Assembly: GCF_028735875.1 (NCBI RefSeq)
Contig: NZ_CP117834.1
Coordinates: forward strand, 2,344,001 to 2,408,000
Reading direction: 5' to 3'
DNA from: Shouchella hunanensis
GTDB lineage: Bacteria; Bacillota; Bacilli; Bacillales; Bacillaceae_D
Length of the DNA stretch: 64,000 nucleotides
Shown piece after piece: positions 48,859 through 58,475 of this stretch; position 1 is the stretch's first letter; each line of letters starts with the position of its first letter. The position numbers and the translations under genes are program-made. Under the pieces are notes generated by a model. It ran no database searches and had not been told where the DNA came from. It saw nothing but the letters and a program-made list of their open reading frames with translations.

Positions 48859-51800
48859 ATGGACGTTACAAGAAAAGCCAGCAGATGTTAGCTGGACGGA
48901 TGAACAGTGGCAGGCGATCTCTCTTAAAGGTGGAAATATTCTTGTCGCAGCAGCAGCAGGTAGTGGGAAGACTGCTGTTCTAGTTGAACGAATTGTTAAG
49001 CGAATGATTGATCCAAATGATGAAGCTGAGATGGATCGATTACTAGTTGTAACATTTACAAAAGCAGCCGCAGCAGAGATGAAGGCACGTATTGGTAAAC
49101 GGATAGAAGAGGAGTTAAGTGTTCGTCCTTCACCTTATTTAAAACGCCAGTACCGTTTATTAAACCGAGCCACAATATCCACCCTACATTCCTTTTGTTC
49201 TGAACTCATTCGTGCCCATTATTATGAAATTAATGTTGATCCGACGATTCGATTGGCAAATGATACGGAAAGAGAATTGCTTAAAGAAGAAGTGCTAGAA
49301 ACGTTACTAGAGCGTTATTACGCCTTGGATAAAGAGACAATGCCCGACTTCTACACAATGGCAGAAGCATATAGTGGAGATCGCTCAGATACAAGTCTAA
49401 GAGCGCTCCTTTTACAACTATATACGCGTTCCAGGTCCCATCCTGATCCAGATAGGTGGCTTAATGAGAGTGCGAGGATGTATGAACATCCGTATGACGA
49501 TGTAGGCGAAAGTCCATGGGGGAAAATCATTTTAGAAGAAGTGTTTAGCTTTGTGTCAGGGGCCATTGCCAATCATACACGAGCTCTTCAACTCGCTGAG
49601 CGAGGTGATGGACCTGCTTTTTATCATGAACGACTAACAGAAGAGGTTGTAGCACTTGAAGGGCTTACCAAGTGTCAATCTTGGGATCAGTTGTATCAAC
49701 AGCTGCATGATTTTACTTGGAAACGTCTACCTAGTAAGAAAAAAGATGATCCAACCGATCCTCAATTAATGGAACGAGTAAAAGGACTACGGGATGATAG
49801 TAAAAAATTAGTGCAAAAAGCCCAAGAACTTTTAATGACTGATGCACAAGAGAACCGGTTGCGCCTACAACAGATGCAAGGTCGTGTCCGTATGTTAACA
49901 ACCCTTGTAAAAGAGTTCGCTAAAGCGTACCGAGAAGAAAAAGCAGAACGTTCGTTGATGGATTTTGATGACCTTGAACACTTTGCTCTCGACATTCTTA
50001 GTGAAGAATCAATTGCAGAACCGTCTGCCATTGCACTGCAATACAAAGCCCGGTTTCAAGAAGTGTTAACGGATGAATATCAAGACACCAATCAAGTCCA
50101 AGAAGCAATCTTGCAATTAGTCGCAAATGGCGAGAACCGTTTTATGGTAGGAGATGTTAAACAGAGCATCTATCGCTTTCGGTTGGCGGAACCGGGTTTG
50201 TTTATTGAGAAACAAACAACGTATGCGAAGATAGAGCGCCCTCTGGATAAACTGAAAGAAGCAAAAGGAATTCGGATTGATTTAGCGCATAACTTTCGTA
50301 GCCGTAAAGAAGTGCTTGACGCTGTTAATTACGTGTTTGCACAGACGATGGACAAGCATGTAGGGGAAGTAGAGTATGATCAAACGCAAGCGTTGCAATA
50401 CGGTAACCTTGACTATGGAATAGAAGACGAAGGTTATGACGTTCATGTTGCTTTACTTGAAAAAGAGGATGAGGACGACGCCAGTGGTTTTGAATTATCC
50501 GCAGAAAAAGAAGCGAAATGGACAGCGAATAAAATTAATGAATTACGAGCGAGTAAATACCTCGTTTATGATAAAAGGCAAAACCAAATGCGTCCAATTG
50601 AATATCGGGACATAACAATTTTAATGAGATCCCTTCCATCGTCTCCTGTTTTTGTGGACGTATTTAAAAGAGCGGGTATTCCACTTTTTTCAGATCGAGA
50701 TGAAGGCTATTTTCGGCATGTAGAAGTGCAAATTATGCTGTCATTATTGAAAATTATTGATAATCCTTTTCAAGATATTCCGTTAGCGTCGGTACTGCGT
50801 TCACCAATTGTCGGACTCCAAGATGATGAGCTAGCAAGTATACGCCTACATGATCAAGAAGGGTTCTTTTATGAAGCCATGCAGGCCACTCTTTTAAATG
50901 AAAACCAAGAAGGAAATTGGTTGGAGAAGCTTGCTCATTTTAATCAGCAACTTCAAAATTGGCGGACGAGAGCACGAACGACTGCGTTATCTACATTTAT
51001 TTGGGAACTGTTTACGGAAACTGGGTACGATGTATTTGTAGGTGGTTTGCCTGGAGGAAAGCAACGACAAGCCAACGTGCGAGCCTTGTACGATCGTGCA
51101 AAGGCGTTTGAAGATACATCGTTTCGCGGCATCTTTCGGTTTCTGCGTTTTGTTGAGCGGATGGAAGAGCAAGGAGACGATTTTGAGAGTGCACGTACCA
51201 TTAGTGAGCAAGAGAATGTTGTTCGCTTAATGTCGATCCATAAAAGTAAAGGGCTCGAATTTCCAGTAGTCTTCGTAGTAGATATGTGGAAGCAATTTAA
51301 CTTAATGGATACGAGACGACAAACCCAAATTCACCAAACATTAGGATTTGGCTCGACCTACTTAGATGTAGAACGACGTGTGAAGTACCCTACAATGGCA
51401 GAGGCGGCAATAAAGAAATTGCAAGAAAGAGAGCAAATATCGGAAGAACTTCGTGTGCTGTATGTAGCTCTAACGAGAGCGAAGGAAAAGCTGTTCCTAC
51501 TAGGAAGTGTTAAAGAAAGAGAAGCAAAGTTGGAAGCATGGATAGAACAGGCGGAGTCTTCTCTTTCACTACATGAGCGCAAGCAGGCTCGTCGGTTCTT
51601 TGACTGGATCATGCCTGTTGTTCTCCGACATGAAGATGTGAATCGTGTTTCTAACAAGAAGGAGCATCCGTCAAAGTGGACGCTCGATGATATGGTGGAA
51701 GTACCTTCATTAGCACGTACTCAACCTCAGTCAACAAATACAACAGTTCAATTGCTACAGCAATTAGAACGATTAGATGGACGAACTGCTGGAATGGAGT

Positions 51801-52531
51801 GTGAAGTGGAGCGTCGACTTGCTTTCAATTATATATATCCTGTAGCTACCAAAACAGCGGCGAAACAAAGCGTGACCGAATTAAAACGAAAAACCAACTG
51901 GTATTCTCTTGATGAGGAAATGAATACGTCTCGGAAAAACGTCATGCATTCGATGAAGGAGCCACGTTTTTTAAAAGGGGATCAGAAGCTAAGTTCTACT
52001 GAAAAAGGATCGCTTATGCATCGTATTATGCAGAGGCTATCATTTCAGACAAAGGATCCGTCTCATATTAAGCAAGAGATTGAAGCCATTTCAAATCGGC
52101 TTGCGTTGAAAAAAGAAGAAAGAAGCGCCATCTCATACCAACGCATTATTGATTTTCATCAATCATCAGTGGGAACTCGTTTACTCAATTCGAAAAAAGT
52201 GAAAAGAGAGGTGCCTTTTTCCTATGTTCAACCTAAGCAGCAATTCTCCTCTCAAGAAGAGGGAGCAGAAGAAGACGGCGTGTTAATTCGAGGAATTATT
52301 GACGTGTTATGGTGGGATGAGAACGGTGAGTTGTTTTTACTTGATTATAAAACCGATCGCATTCAATCTTCTGGCTTAGAGAAACAAGAGGTCGAAAAGG
52401 TCTTGAAGGAACGTTATGAGCACCAAATCGCGCAATACAAGCAAGCAATTGAAGCCATTTGGAATGTACCGGTAAAGGAATGCTGGCTGTATTTCTTTGA
52501 TGGCGGTATCGACATTCAACTATTCAAATAA
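48851..52531 (+). CDS. addA: ATP-dependent helicase/nuclease subunit A (AddA)
   Basis: The 1226-residue UvrD-like helicase has Walker A AAAGSGKTAVLVERI, LVVTFTKAAAAEMKARI (Ia), DEYQDTNQVQE (II), FMVGDVKQSIYRFR (III), RLMSIHKSKGLEFPVVFV (V) and LYVALTRAKEKL (VI). A C-terminal nuclease domain follows, with GIIDVLWW and LLDYKTDR. It is the motor and one of two nucleases of AddAB. ATG 48851 overlaps the addB stop by 8 bp, so translation is coupled. No sbcCD genes follow; a terminator closes the unit. Confidence 0.95.
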   Translation: MPKWTLQEKPADVSWTDEQWQAISLKGGNILVAAAAGSGKTAVLVERIVKRMIDPNDEAEMDRLLVVTFTKAAAAEMKARIGKRIEEELSVRPSPYLKRQYRLLNRATISTLHSFCSELIRAHYYEINVDPTIRLANDTERELLKEEVLETLLERYYALDKETMPDFYTMAEAYSGDRSDTSLRALLLQLYTRSRSHPDPDRWLNESARMYEHPYDDVGESPWGKIILEEVFSFVSGAIANHTRALQLAERGDGPAFYHERLTEEVVALEGLTKCQSWDQLYQQLHDFTWKRLPSKKKDDPTDPQLMERVKGLRDDSKKLVQKAQELLMTDAQENRLRLQQMQGRVRMLTTLVKEFAKAYREEKAERSLMDFDDLEHFALDILSEESIAEPSAIALQYKARFQEVLTDEYQDTNQVQEAILQLVANGENRFMVGDVKQSIYRFRLAEPGLFIEKQTTYAKIERPLDKLKEAKGIRIDLAHNFRSRKEVLDAVNYVFAQTMDKHVGEVEYDQTQALQYGNLDYGIEDEGYDVHVALLEKEDEDDASGFELSAEKEAKWTANKINELRASKYLVYDKRQNQMRPIEYRDITILMRSLPSSPVFVDVFKRAGIPLFSDRDEGYFRHVEVQIMLSLLKIIDNPFQDIPLASVLRSPIVGLQDDELASIRLHDQEGFFYEAMQATLLNENQEGNWLEKLAHFNQQLQNWRTRARTTALSTFIWELFTETGYDVFVGGLPGGKQRQANVRALYDRAKAFEDTSFRGIFRFLRFVERMEEQGDDFESARTISEQENVVRLMSIHKSKGLEFPVVFVVDMWKQFNLMDTRRQTQIHQTLGFGSTYLDVERRVKYPTMAEAAIKKLQEREQISEELRVLYVALTRAKEKLFLLGSVKEREAKLEAWIEQAESSLSLHERKQARRFFDWIMPVVLRHEDVNRVSNKKEHPSKWTLDDMVEVPSLARTQPQSTNTTVQLLQQLERLDGRTAGMECEVERRLAFNYIYPVATKTAAKQSVTELKRKTNWYSLDEEMNTSRKNVMHSMKEPRFLKGDQKLSSTEKGSLMHRIMQRLSFQTKDPSHIKQEIEAISNRLALKKEERSAISYQRIIDFHQSSVGTRLLNSKKVKREVPFSYVQPKQQFSSQEEGAEEDGVLIRGIIDVLWWDENGELFLLDYKTDRIQSSGLEKQEVEKVLKERYEHQIAQYKQAIEAIWNVPVKECWLYFFDGGIDIQLFK

Positions 52532-52554
52532 AGGCAACTGTGTGTACAAAGGTA

Positions 52555-52588
52555 AAAGCGCCTGACTCATTGAGAAAGGCGCTTTATC
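52555..52588. terminator. Terminator after addA
   Basis: AAAGCGCCT (52555-52563) and AGGCGCTTT (52577-52585) form a perfect 9-bp stem between the convergent addA and MFS genes. Confidence 0.75.
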
Positions 52589-52590
52589 AT

Positions 52591-53808
52591 TTAAGAAGGT
52601 GTAGGATTGTCAATTTTTCGATCCTTGCCAGCAGCATAACCAAATAAAGAAATGCCGATAGCCGCAGCCATAAGAATCAGGAGTGGCACAGTCCAACTTT
52701 TTGTACTGTCCGCGATGAATCCAAGAAGGAATGGTCCTGTAGCGGCAATCATATAACCAACTGATTGTGCCATACTAGAAAGCTGTGAAGATTGCTCGAC
52801 AGTATGGGTACGCAAGACAAAAAACATCATTGCTAAACTAAAAGTCGTCCCCATCCCCATACCTGTAACAATAAGAAATAGTATAGTGAACGAAGATGCG
52901 GTTAGTGCGACACCAGCAAGTCCTATTAAAAATAATAGTCCTGACGCAACAGCAAGCCACGTTTGACTCTTTAATTTAGCTGCAAAAATCGGAACAAAAA
53001 ACGTAGCTGGGATGAGTCCTACTTGCATTAACGCCATAAACCAGCCTGCCTCACTTTCTGTAAACCCTTTATTCAGTAGGATGTCTGGTAGCCAAGTGAA
53101 CAAGCTATAAGGAATGAACGATTGAAGTCCCATAAACAACGAAACGCACCAAGCGAGCTTCGATTTAAAGATGGAAGGAGAAGGTTGGTTATCTACTTTT
53201 CCAGGAACTTTTTTTCGAGACGACAACATAACAGGTAGTCGTAAGCAAATAAAAAAAACAGCAATAGCCGATAATATGGCCCATAAAAGCAAAGCCTGTT
53301 GCCAGTTGAAAGCGCTTGATTCAGCTATCGGTACGGATAAGCCGGATGCAAATGCACCAAAGAGATTCATAGAAACAGAGTAGATGCCCATCATAACACC
53401 AATTCGTAATGGAAAACTAAGCTTAATTAAACCAGGCATTAAGACGTTTCCGACTGCTATACCAAGACCGAGAAAAAGGGTACCTACTAACAATAACGGT
53501 GTATATCCGAGGGAGCGGAACACAATGCCAATGGTTAATACAATCATAGCGAATAAAAGCATGAATTCCATCCCTGTTTTCCGAGAAATTCTTGGTACAA
53601 GAGGTGAGAACAAACCAAACATAAGCAGCGGTAATGTATTGACTAAGCCAATAGTTACATTTGAAATGCCTAAATCTTCTCTTATAAAAGGAATTAACGG
53701 TCCAAACGAAGTCATTGGCGATCGTAAGGTAGCAGCAATCAATAAGATAGACACGAGTAATAAAAACGTGTAATAGGATTCTTTGTTGTTCGTTTGCAGC
53801 TTTTGCAT
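52591..53808 (-). CDS. CynX/NimT-family MFS transporter
   Basis: The 405-residue protein has 12 predicted helices and the pattern of the cyanate/nitroimidazole exporter group (ATLRSPMTSFGPLIPFIREDLGI near the N-terminus, MLSSRKKVPGKV loop, GLQSFIPYSLFTWLPDIL at helix 7). Relatives include B. subtilis YycB. AAGGAG 6 nt before ATG 53808 decides the start over ATG 53823. Substrate unknown. Confidence 0.83.
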   Translation of the reverse strand: MQKLQTNNKESYYTFLLLVSILLIAATLRSPMTSFGPLIPFIREDLGISNVTIGLVNTLPLLMFGLFSPLVPRISRKTGMEFMLLFAMIVLTIGIVFRSLGYTPLLLVGTLFLGLGIAVGNVLMPGLIKLSFPLRIGVMMGIYSVSMNLFGAFASGLSVPIAESSAFNWQQALLLWAILSAIAVFFICLRLPVMLSSRKKVPGKVDNQPSPSIFKSKLAWCVSLFMGLQSFIPYSLFTWLPDILLNKGFTESEAGWFMALMQVGLIPATFFVPIFAAKLKSQTWLAVASGLLFLIGLAGVALTASSFTILFLIVTGMGMGTTFSLAMMFFVLRTHTVEQSSQLSSMAQSVGYMIAATGPFLLGFIADSTKSWTVPLLILMAAAIGISLFGYAAGKDRKIDNPTPS

Positions 53809-54060
53809 ATCAATCTCCTTCATAGTGAGTAAAACGTCTTTGAATCACAATGCTTCATTTTACTCCTGTGGAAGAACGGAAATCAAGCTTTCTTTTAGCT
53901 CATCCATTAATAGGAAATGTCAGTGGTTCATGATAGAACGAGTAGATCAGCTTCATTGAAAACGCTATCAATGTTCGCTCGTTTAATGAAATGAAACGAG
54001 TCAACAAATGATAAGGGTACTTCTTTTATGTTATAATTAAAACTATTCAGTCTAAAAGAT

Positions 54061-54240
54061 TCAGCAGAGGTGCGGTTAAACAATGAACACAGTGAGTATC
54101 GCTGGCTGACTTTTGAAGACGCAAAGAGTATGTTGTCAATACCAGGGACAGGAGATGTTCTATCGTTTATTGAAGACCATTTTGTGTATAAAAAGCCAAA
54201 GAATTTTTTGAGAATTGAGGAAAAGGAATGTTCATTGTAA
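54061..54240 (+). pseudogene. 3' fragment of a NUDIX hydrolase gene
   Basis: An open frame reads AEVRLNNEHSEYRWLTFEDA, KSMLSIPGTGDVLSFIEDHF and VYKKPKNFLRIEEKECSL to TAA 54238. This is the tail of a NUDIX domain (H.EYRWLTFEDA) without the NUDIX box or a full N-terminus. An extended -10 (TGTTATAAT, 54029-54037) lies 25 bp upstream, so it may still be transcribed. The second, different NUDIX gene overlaps its end. Confidence 0.55.
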
Positions 54241-54662
54241 ATGTAGAAGGGGCAGTTTGGAATGATGGAAAATGACTTGTTATTGAAAGAAGCTCAAAGG
54301 AAGCACATGCAGGAGGACTACTGTCATTAGTAGGTGGTAAAGTCGATGCATCTGGAATCGATAAAGATGTATTAGAAAAAACGATACAGCGTGAGTTTTT
54401 AGAAGAAGTTGGTTTGAAATTGAAAGACGATATGGTCTATGTGCGCAATACGACTTTTGCAGTGAACGGAAAACCTGTCATTGACCTTGTGTTTCTATGT
54501 GAACGAGAAGAAGGAAGTCAACCTTCAATCGTAAGTGCAGATGAGGTTGCAGACATTCATTGGATGACCTTTGAGGAGATCCAATCACATAGCAAAGCAC
54601 CAGATTATTTTATGGAAAGTATTTGTATGGCAGAGAAAGTACGATTACGCCAAAGGGAGTGA
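54228..54662 (+). pseudogene. NUDIX hydrolase with in-frame TGA at codon 16
   Basis: From ATG 54228 (preceded by AGGAAAAGGA) the frame reads MFIVNVEGAVWNDGK, TGA (54273-54275), then LVIERSSKEAHAGGLLSLVG. A complete NUDIX box follows (GGKVDASGIDKDVLEKT through REFLEEVGL, lacking only small details) and the end is VRLRQRE. GK-W-LVIERS would be normal, so TGG to TGA is the likely change. The frame after the stop is intact to 54662. It probably hydrolysed nucleoside diphosphate derivatives. Its 3' end lies inside the 184-bp direct repeat. Confidence 0.75.
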
Positions 54663-54746
54663 TACATTTGGAAAAGCTGTTAAAGCAAGCATTAAGGGAA
54701 TCGTATGAACTGAATATGGATCAGGTGAAGGCCGTTACAAACGAAA
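54563..54746 (+). repeat. 184-bp direct repeat, left copy
   Basis: Identical to 57369-57552 except at 54614 (G versus A) and 54670 (G versus T), with no gaps. It covers the last 33 codons of the NUDIX gene and the first 26 codons of a phosphotransferase gene (TTG 54668). Identity stops abruptly at both ends. Confidence 0.95.
54668..54746 (+). pseudogene. 5' fragment of the phosphotransferase gene (left copy)
   Basis: TTG 54668 (after AAAGGGAG) reads MEKLLKQALRESYELNMDQV and on to KAVTNE. At the insertion junction after 54746 it changes to unrelated sequence. The rest of the gene continues from the right repeat copy at 57552. Confidence 0.7.
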
Positions 54747-55176
54747 ACAACAACATAATAACCGCGATTCGGTTCTGGCTCAATTGCAATCGGTTCTTCC
54801 CAAATACTCTCAGCAAAAACAAGTCCTCTTTCCCCGTCTTGATTAAAGTGATTCACTTCACTGATGCCGTACCTGAAACCAGGCTCATGCAGCACTTCCC
54901 AAAATTGATTCGATTCGGTCGAAGCCATACTCAACACATCATCTTCATTGGAGTAGAGATTTAAGGTAGTTCCATCAACTTCAAAATCAGTCATGTTCGA
55001 GAAATGTTGTCGTTGTGGGGTTATAGCTGGAGAGATGGGAAGAGTAATGTTGTGTGCTTGAAAAAAATAGTATACGAGATAGCCATCCAGTCTTATAAAA
55101 AGAGATTTAGACGAATTATCATTGTTATTTCTGATAAGACCAATTTTGGGGATTAAATGATACGGTTTATTTTTTA
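54747..55176 (-). pseudogene. Truncated gene of unknown function at the insertion edge
   Basis: On the minus strand a frame without stops reads, for example, SLFIRLDGYLVYYFFQ, ITPQRQHFSNMTDFEVDG, TTLNLYSNEDDVLSMAS, FWEVLHEPGFRYGISEV and IAIEPEPNRGYYVVVF. It then breaks at the repeat junction (54746). The only ATG (54994) is internal and has no ribosome binding site, so both ends seem lost. The family was not recognised. Confidence 0.45.
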
Positions 55177-55182
55177 GTAAAG

Positions 55183-55217
55183 AAACGAGGGTTGCAATTG
55201 GTCTGCAACCCTCGTTT
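55183..55217 (-). terminator. Terminator of the SDR operon
   Basis: AAACGAGGGTTGCA (55183-55196) and TGCAACCCTCGTTT (55204-55217) form a perfect 14-bp stem; on the minus strand CTTTACT follows. Confidence 0.8.
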
Positions 55218-55250
55218 GAGGGAAAGGTAACACATTTTTCACAATCAATT

Positions 55251-55979
55251 TTAAGCAGTCGGTCTGACGATTATTTCGTTCACATCGACATTTTCGGGTT
55301 GTTTGATTGCATAAAGAATTGATTGGGCGATTGCATTCGAAGGTAAAGAGATCCTTCTGTACTCTTTCATGACCTGTTTCGCTTCTTCATCGGAAATACT
55401 TTCGGCAAGCTCAGACTCCGTTACGCCTGGCGCAATGTTTGTGACACGAATGTTTGGCCCAGTCTCCATTCGAAGTCCTTCAGAGAGCGCTCGAACTGCA
55501 AATTTAGTAGCGCAGTAAACTGCTGCGGTAGGGGAAACTTCATGCGCACCAATGGATGATACATTGATAAAGTGACCGAATTTTTGTTTATTCATGATTG
55601 GGAGTCCAGCTGCAATGCCGTGAAGAACACCACGAATATTCACATCAACCATTTGATTCCATTCATCGGTTTTTAAGGCTGCTAGCTTTGAAAGGGGCAT
55701 CACTCCGGCATTGTTAATAAGGACGTCGACTTGTCCATAGCGGCTATTCACATAGGTGACAAATTCATTCATTTCTTCTTTGTTTGTGACATCTAACCGT
55801 CGATAATCGGCTGATCCACCCTCACGAATGATATCGTTCGCGATCGCTTTAAGATTGTCAGTGCGCCTTGCTCCTAAAACCACATGTGCGCCTTCTTGGG
55901 CAAGTAGGCGTGCTGTAGCTTCACCAATACCGCTGCTCGCTCCAGTAATCATGATGACTTTCTCTTTAATTGTAGACAT
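55251..55979 (-). CDS. Short-chain dehydrogenase/reductase
   Basis: The 242-residue SDR has the cofactor motif TGASSGIGEATA, NNAGVM, serine in NVSSIGAHE and YCATK as YxxxK, ending VNEIIVRPTA. It belongs to the classical NADP-type oxidoreductases often paired with AraC regulators. The Atu4866-like gene ends 12 nt upstream, so the two form an operon divergent from the AraC gene. Confidence 0.87.
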   Translation of the reverse strand: MSTIKEKVIMITGASSGIGEATARLLAQEGAHVVLGARRTDNLKAIANDIIREGGSADYRRLDVTNKEEMNEFVTYVNSRYGQVDVLINNAGVMPLSKLAALKTDEWNQMVDVNIRGVLHGIAAGLPIMNKQKFGHFINVSSIGAHEVSPTAAVYCATKFAVRALSEGLRMETGPNIRVTNIAPGVTESELAESISDEEAKQVMKEYRRISLPSNAIAQSILYAIKQPENVDVNEIIVRPTA

Positions 55980-55991
55980 CTTCTTTGCACC

Positions 55992-56252
55992 TCATTTTCT
56001 GTTAGTCTCCCGGTATAAAACCATTCCAGCGTGATAGAGAATTCCATTTCGAAATTCTCCATCAGCGGTAAACCCCGTATCATCGATGTAATCAATCTGA
56101 TTTCCATTAACCGTATAATGACCTTGATAGGCACTTTGTTTCGAGCCGCGGGCCTCATCATAACGTCCATTGGCTAAAAGCTCATGGCGAATGTATCCGT
56201 CTTCTGTGACCCAAATCCCAATATAGGCGCTGCTATTTAATGATTGAGACAA
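55992..56252 (-). CDS. Atu4866-family small protein
   Basis: The 86-residue protein matches the Atu4866 family (YIGIWVTEDGYIRHELLANG, GHYTVNGNQIDYIDDTGF, ADGEF, LYHAGMVLYRE), a small beta-barrel fold of unknown function usually encoded beside SDR genes and AraC regulators. The start is TTG 56252 with AGGAGGTGAT about 8 nt upstream. Confidence 0.8.
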   Translation of the reverse strand: MSQSLNSSAYIGIWVTEDGYIRHELLANGRYDEARGSKQSAYQGHYTVNGNQIDYIDDTGFTADGEFRNGILYHAGMVLYRETNRK

Positions 56253-56413
56253 GCTTAATCACCTCCTACTCGTTTCATCGTATCTTAATGAGGAACAGAC
56301 CCGGTAGCCTATTCGGGTTGGGTTATTGCCTAATCCTCCAGAAATAATTATTGTACGAGTTTGAATAAAAGGAATATAATTTAAGTAATTACTTAGCGGT
56401 AGGAGTTGTTTGG

Positions 56414-57316
56414 ATGAACAATCATATAAAAGAACAACAGGTGGAACTCTCACATATCATTCACCGACATTGTGAGAATGACGGGGTTCATTTTACGGGG
56501 ATTCCTCAACTTTATTTCATTCGATCTTCTTTTAAGTCAACACCAATCCATACCATTCATGAACCAGCTTTATGTATTGTTGCACAAGGAGAAAAAATCG
56601 TGGTGCTTGCACAAGATCGGTATCAATATGATGCTTCTCATTACTTAGTTGTATCATTTGATTTACCTATTTCTGGTGAAATCATTACTGCCACTCCGGA
56701 AAGCCCCTATTTGTGTCTTCGTTTAGATTTTGAACAAAAGCAAATCGTTGATCTAATGATGAATACAGATCAAGCGCTCAGTAAAAAGTCAAACTCTAAA
56801 CCAGGACTATTCGTGAATCAGACAAAAGCCGAAATGTTTGAAGCTGTGTTAAGACTTGTGCGTTTGCTCGATACGCCAAAAGACATTCCGGTTCTTGCCC
56901 CTCTAATGATTCAAGAAATCCTTTATCGATTACTTGAAGATGATAATAGTGATTCGATTAAACAGATTGCCATCGTTGGGGGACACGGACAAAAGATTGC
57001 GCAAGTTATTAACCGGATAAAACAGGATTTTACAAAGGCGTTATCGATGGAAGAACTAGCTTTGTCTATTAATATGAGTTCTTCATCGCTGCATGACCAT
57101 TTCAAAAGAGTGACGAAATTAAGCCCCTTGCAATATCAAAAACAGTTGAGGCTACAAGAGGCTCGGCGTTTAATACTATCTAGCGAAACCGACGCAGCAA
57201 CTGCTGGATTTCGTGTTGGTTATGAAAGCCCTTCACAATTCAGCCGTGAATATTCCCGATTATTTGGTCAACCACCAATGAAAGATTTAAAACGATATTT
57301 AAGTGCTAATAAATAA
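56414..57316 (+). CDS. AraC-family transcriptional regulator with AraC_N cupin domain
   Basis: The 300-residue regulator has an N-terminal AraC_N domain (PQLYFIRSSFKSTPIHTIHE, ALCIVAQGEKIVVLAQDRYQ, HYLVVSFDLPISGEI) and a C-terminal double HTH (about 200-298, LSMEELALSINMSSSSLHDHFK, YQKQLRLQEARRLIL, RVGYESPSQFSREYSRLFGQ). Divergent from the Atu4866/SDR pair with a 160-bp gap, it probably activates them in response to an aldehyde, ketone or similar compound. AGGAG lies before the ATG. Confidence 0.87.
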   Translation: MNNHIKEQQVELSHIIHRHCENDGVHFTGIPQLYFIRSSFKSTPIHTIHEPALCIVAQGEKIVVLAQDRYQYDASHYLVVSFDLPISGEIITATPESPYLCLRLDFEQKQIVDLMMNTDQALSKKSNSKPGLFVNQTKAEMFEAVLRLVRLLDTPKDIPVLAPLMIQEILYRLLEDDNSDSIKQIAIVGGHGQKIAQVINRIKQDFTKALSMEELALSINMSSSSLHDHFKRVTKLSPLQYQKQLRLQEARRLILSSETDAATAGFRVGYESPSQFSREYSRLFGQPPMKDLKRYLSANK

Positions 57317-57368
57317 CGGATGAACATGCTACCTAGCATTTCATCACTTAGTTAGTCATCATTTCATC

Positions 57369-57552
57369 GATGACCTTTGAGGAGATCCAATCACATAGCA
57401 AAGCACCAGATTATTTTATAGAAAGTATTTGTATGGCAGAGAAAGTACGATTACGCCAAAGGGAGTGATACATTTTGAAAAGCTGTTAAAGCAAGCATTA
57501 AGGGAATCGTATGAACTGAATATGGATCAGGTGAAGGCCGTTACAAACGAAA
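57369..57552 (+). repeat. 184-bp direct repeat, right copy
   Basis: Second copy of 54563-54746, exactly 2806 bp downstream. It repeats the NUDIX gene tail, which is useless here, and restores the start region of the phosphotransferase gene. The TTG start of the left copy is TTT here (57474-57476). Confidence 0.95.
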
Positions 57553-58442
57553 TGTTTTCATGTTCAAGTGGTCATAAGCGTTATTTTGTTCGCGTAACAA
57601 ATTATAAAACGATAGTAGAGCAGCAAGCAGAAGTAGACTGGACCGTTTGGCTACATGATAAAGGGCTGGCTGCACCGGAAGTTCTGTTTTCGAAAAGAGA
57701 TCGTTCAATTGAATCAATCACTTATAAAGATAAAGAAATACGCATGGTTGTATATCGGGCAGCACCAGGTGAGCATGCAAAAAAAAAGGAATGGAATAAG
57801 GAGACGTTTGAACGATTAGGAGAAGAGATTGGACGGATTCATTCAATGTCTAAATTGTATCAAGGAAATACGCGGGCCATTAATGATTGGCACATGAATG
57901 ATGAATAAAATTGGAGGAAATACATACCGAAAGTAGAAAAGAGAGTACGAGAGACAATGGAAAGCATTTTTCGTGATCTTGAAGCAGTGCCAAAAACGAA
58001 CGATACATACGGACTCGTTCATGGAGATGTATGGTTGGAGAATGTTTTGGTAGAGAGTAATAAACTCACCCTTATTGATTACCAAGATTGTGAGAAGCAT
58101 TTTTTACTGTTTGATTTAGTTGTGCCGGTTTATAGTGCAATGGAATATTCCTTTGATGGAAATGGAAGCATTGTGAAATATGTTCATGAACTAACAAAAG
58201 CAATCTTTCAAGGATACGCTCGAGAATGCTCGCTACCGCCTTCTTATCTAGACCATCTGCTGCTTATGTTCCGATTAAAGGAAGTAGCGGATTACTTGCT
58301 CATGCATATCTATGGCCATGAGGTGCGAGGTGAAGAGGAAGAGCGTCTGTTTAATCTGTATCGCATAAAGATTGAACAAAATCATCTTCAGTACTTGATT
58401 ACAAAGGAGCTTGTTGAGGAATTAAAAGCGTTAGCTGTCTAA
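57474..58442 (+). pseudogene. Phosphotransferase-fold protein (APH/choline kinase-like) with in-frame TAA
   Basis: The frame opens in the right repeat copy (EKLLKQALRESYELNMDQV), continues through HKRYFVRVTNYKTIVEQQAE and EEIGRIHSMSKLY to HMNDE, then TAA (57906-57908). It resumes in the same frame as NWRKYIPKVEKRVRETMESI with the catalytic loop LVHGDVWLENVL and metal site LTLIDYQDC, ending at 58442. The likely TTG start is TTT in this copy, though GTG 57465 remains possible. The TAA removes the catalytic half, so the gene is inactive unless read through. Confidence 0.8.
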
Positions 58443-58475
58443 GAGAAAAGGATCAGTCCCTTCTCTCTTAGAAGT

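Larger units (their letters stand above)
54747..57368. other. 2.6-kb insertion between direct repeats
   Basis: The segment separates the two 184-bp repeat copies and carries a truncated gene, an SDR gene, an Atu4866-like gene and an AraC-type regulator. No transposase, integrase or terminal inverted repeat is visible. The repeats suggest Campbell-type integration or a tandem duplication followed by deletion, rather than transposition. Confidence 0.65.

Noticed and set aside
48851-52531. Several long antisense frames within addA and addB
   Set aside because: They are Ser/Arg/Leu-rich shadows of the coding frame without start signals or recognisable domains.
54692-54994. Minus-strand frame of 100 codons treated as an intact gene
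   Set aside because: It crosses the edge of the 184-bp repeat and its last codons are antisense to the phosphotransferase start, so only the part above 54746 is original coding sequence and the gene is truncated.
54747-57368. Insertion sequence or transposon
   Set aside because: No transposase or integrase frame, no terminal inverted repeats, and the flanking duplication (184 bp) is far too long for a target-site duplication.
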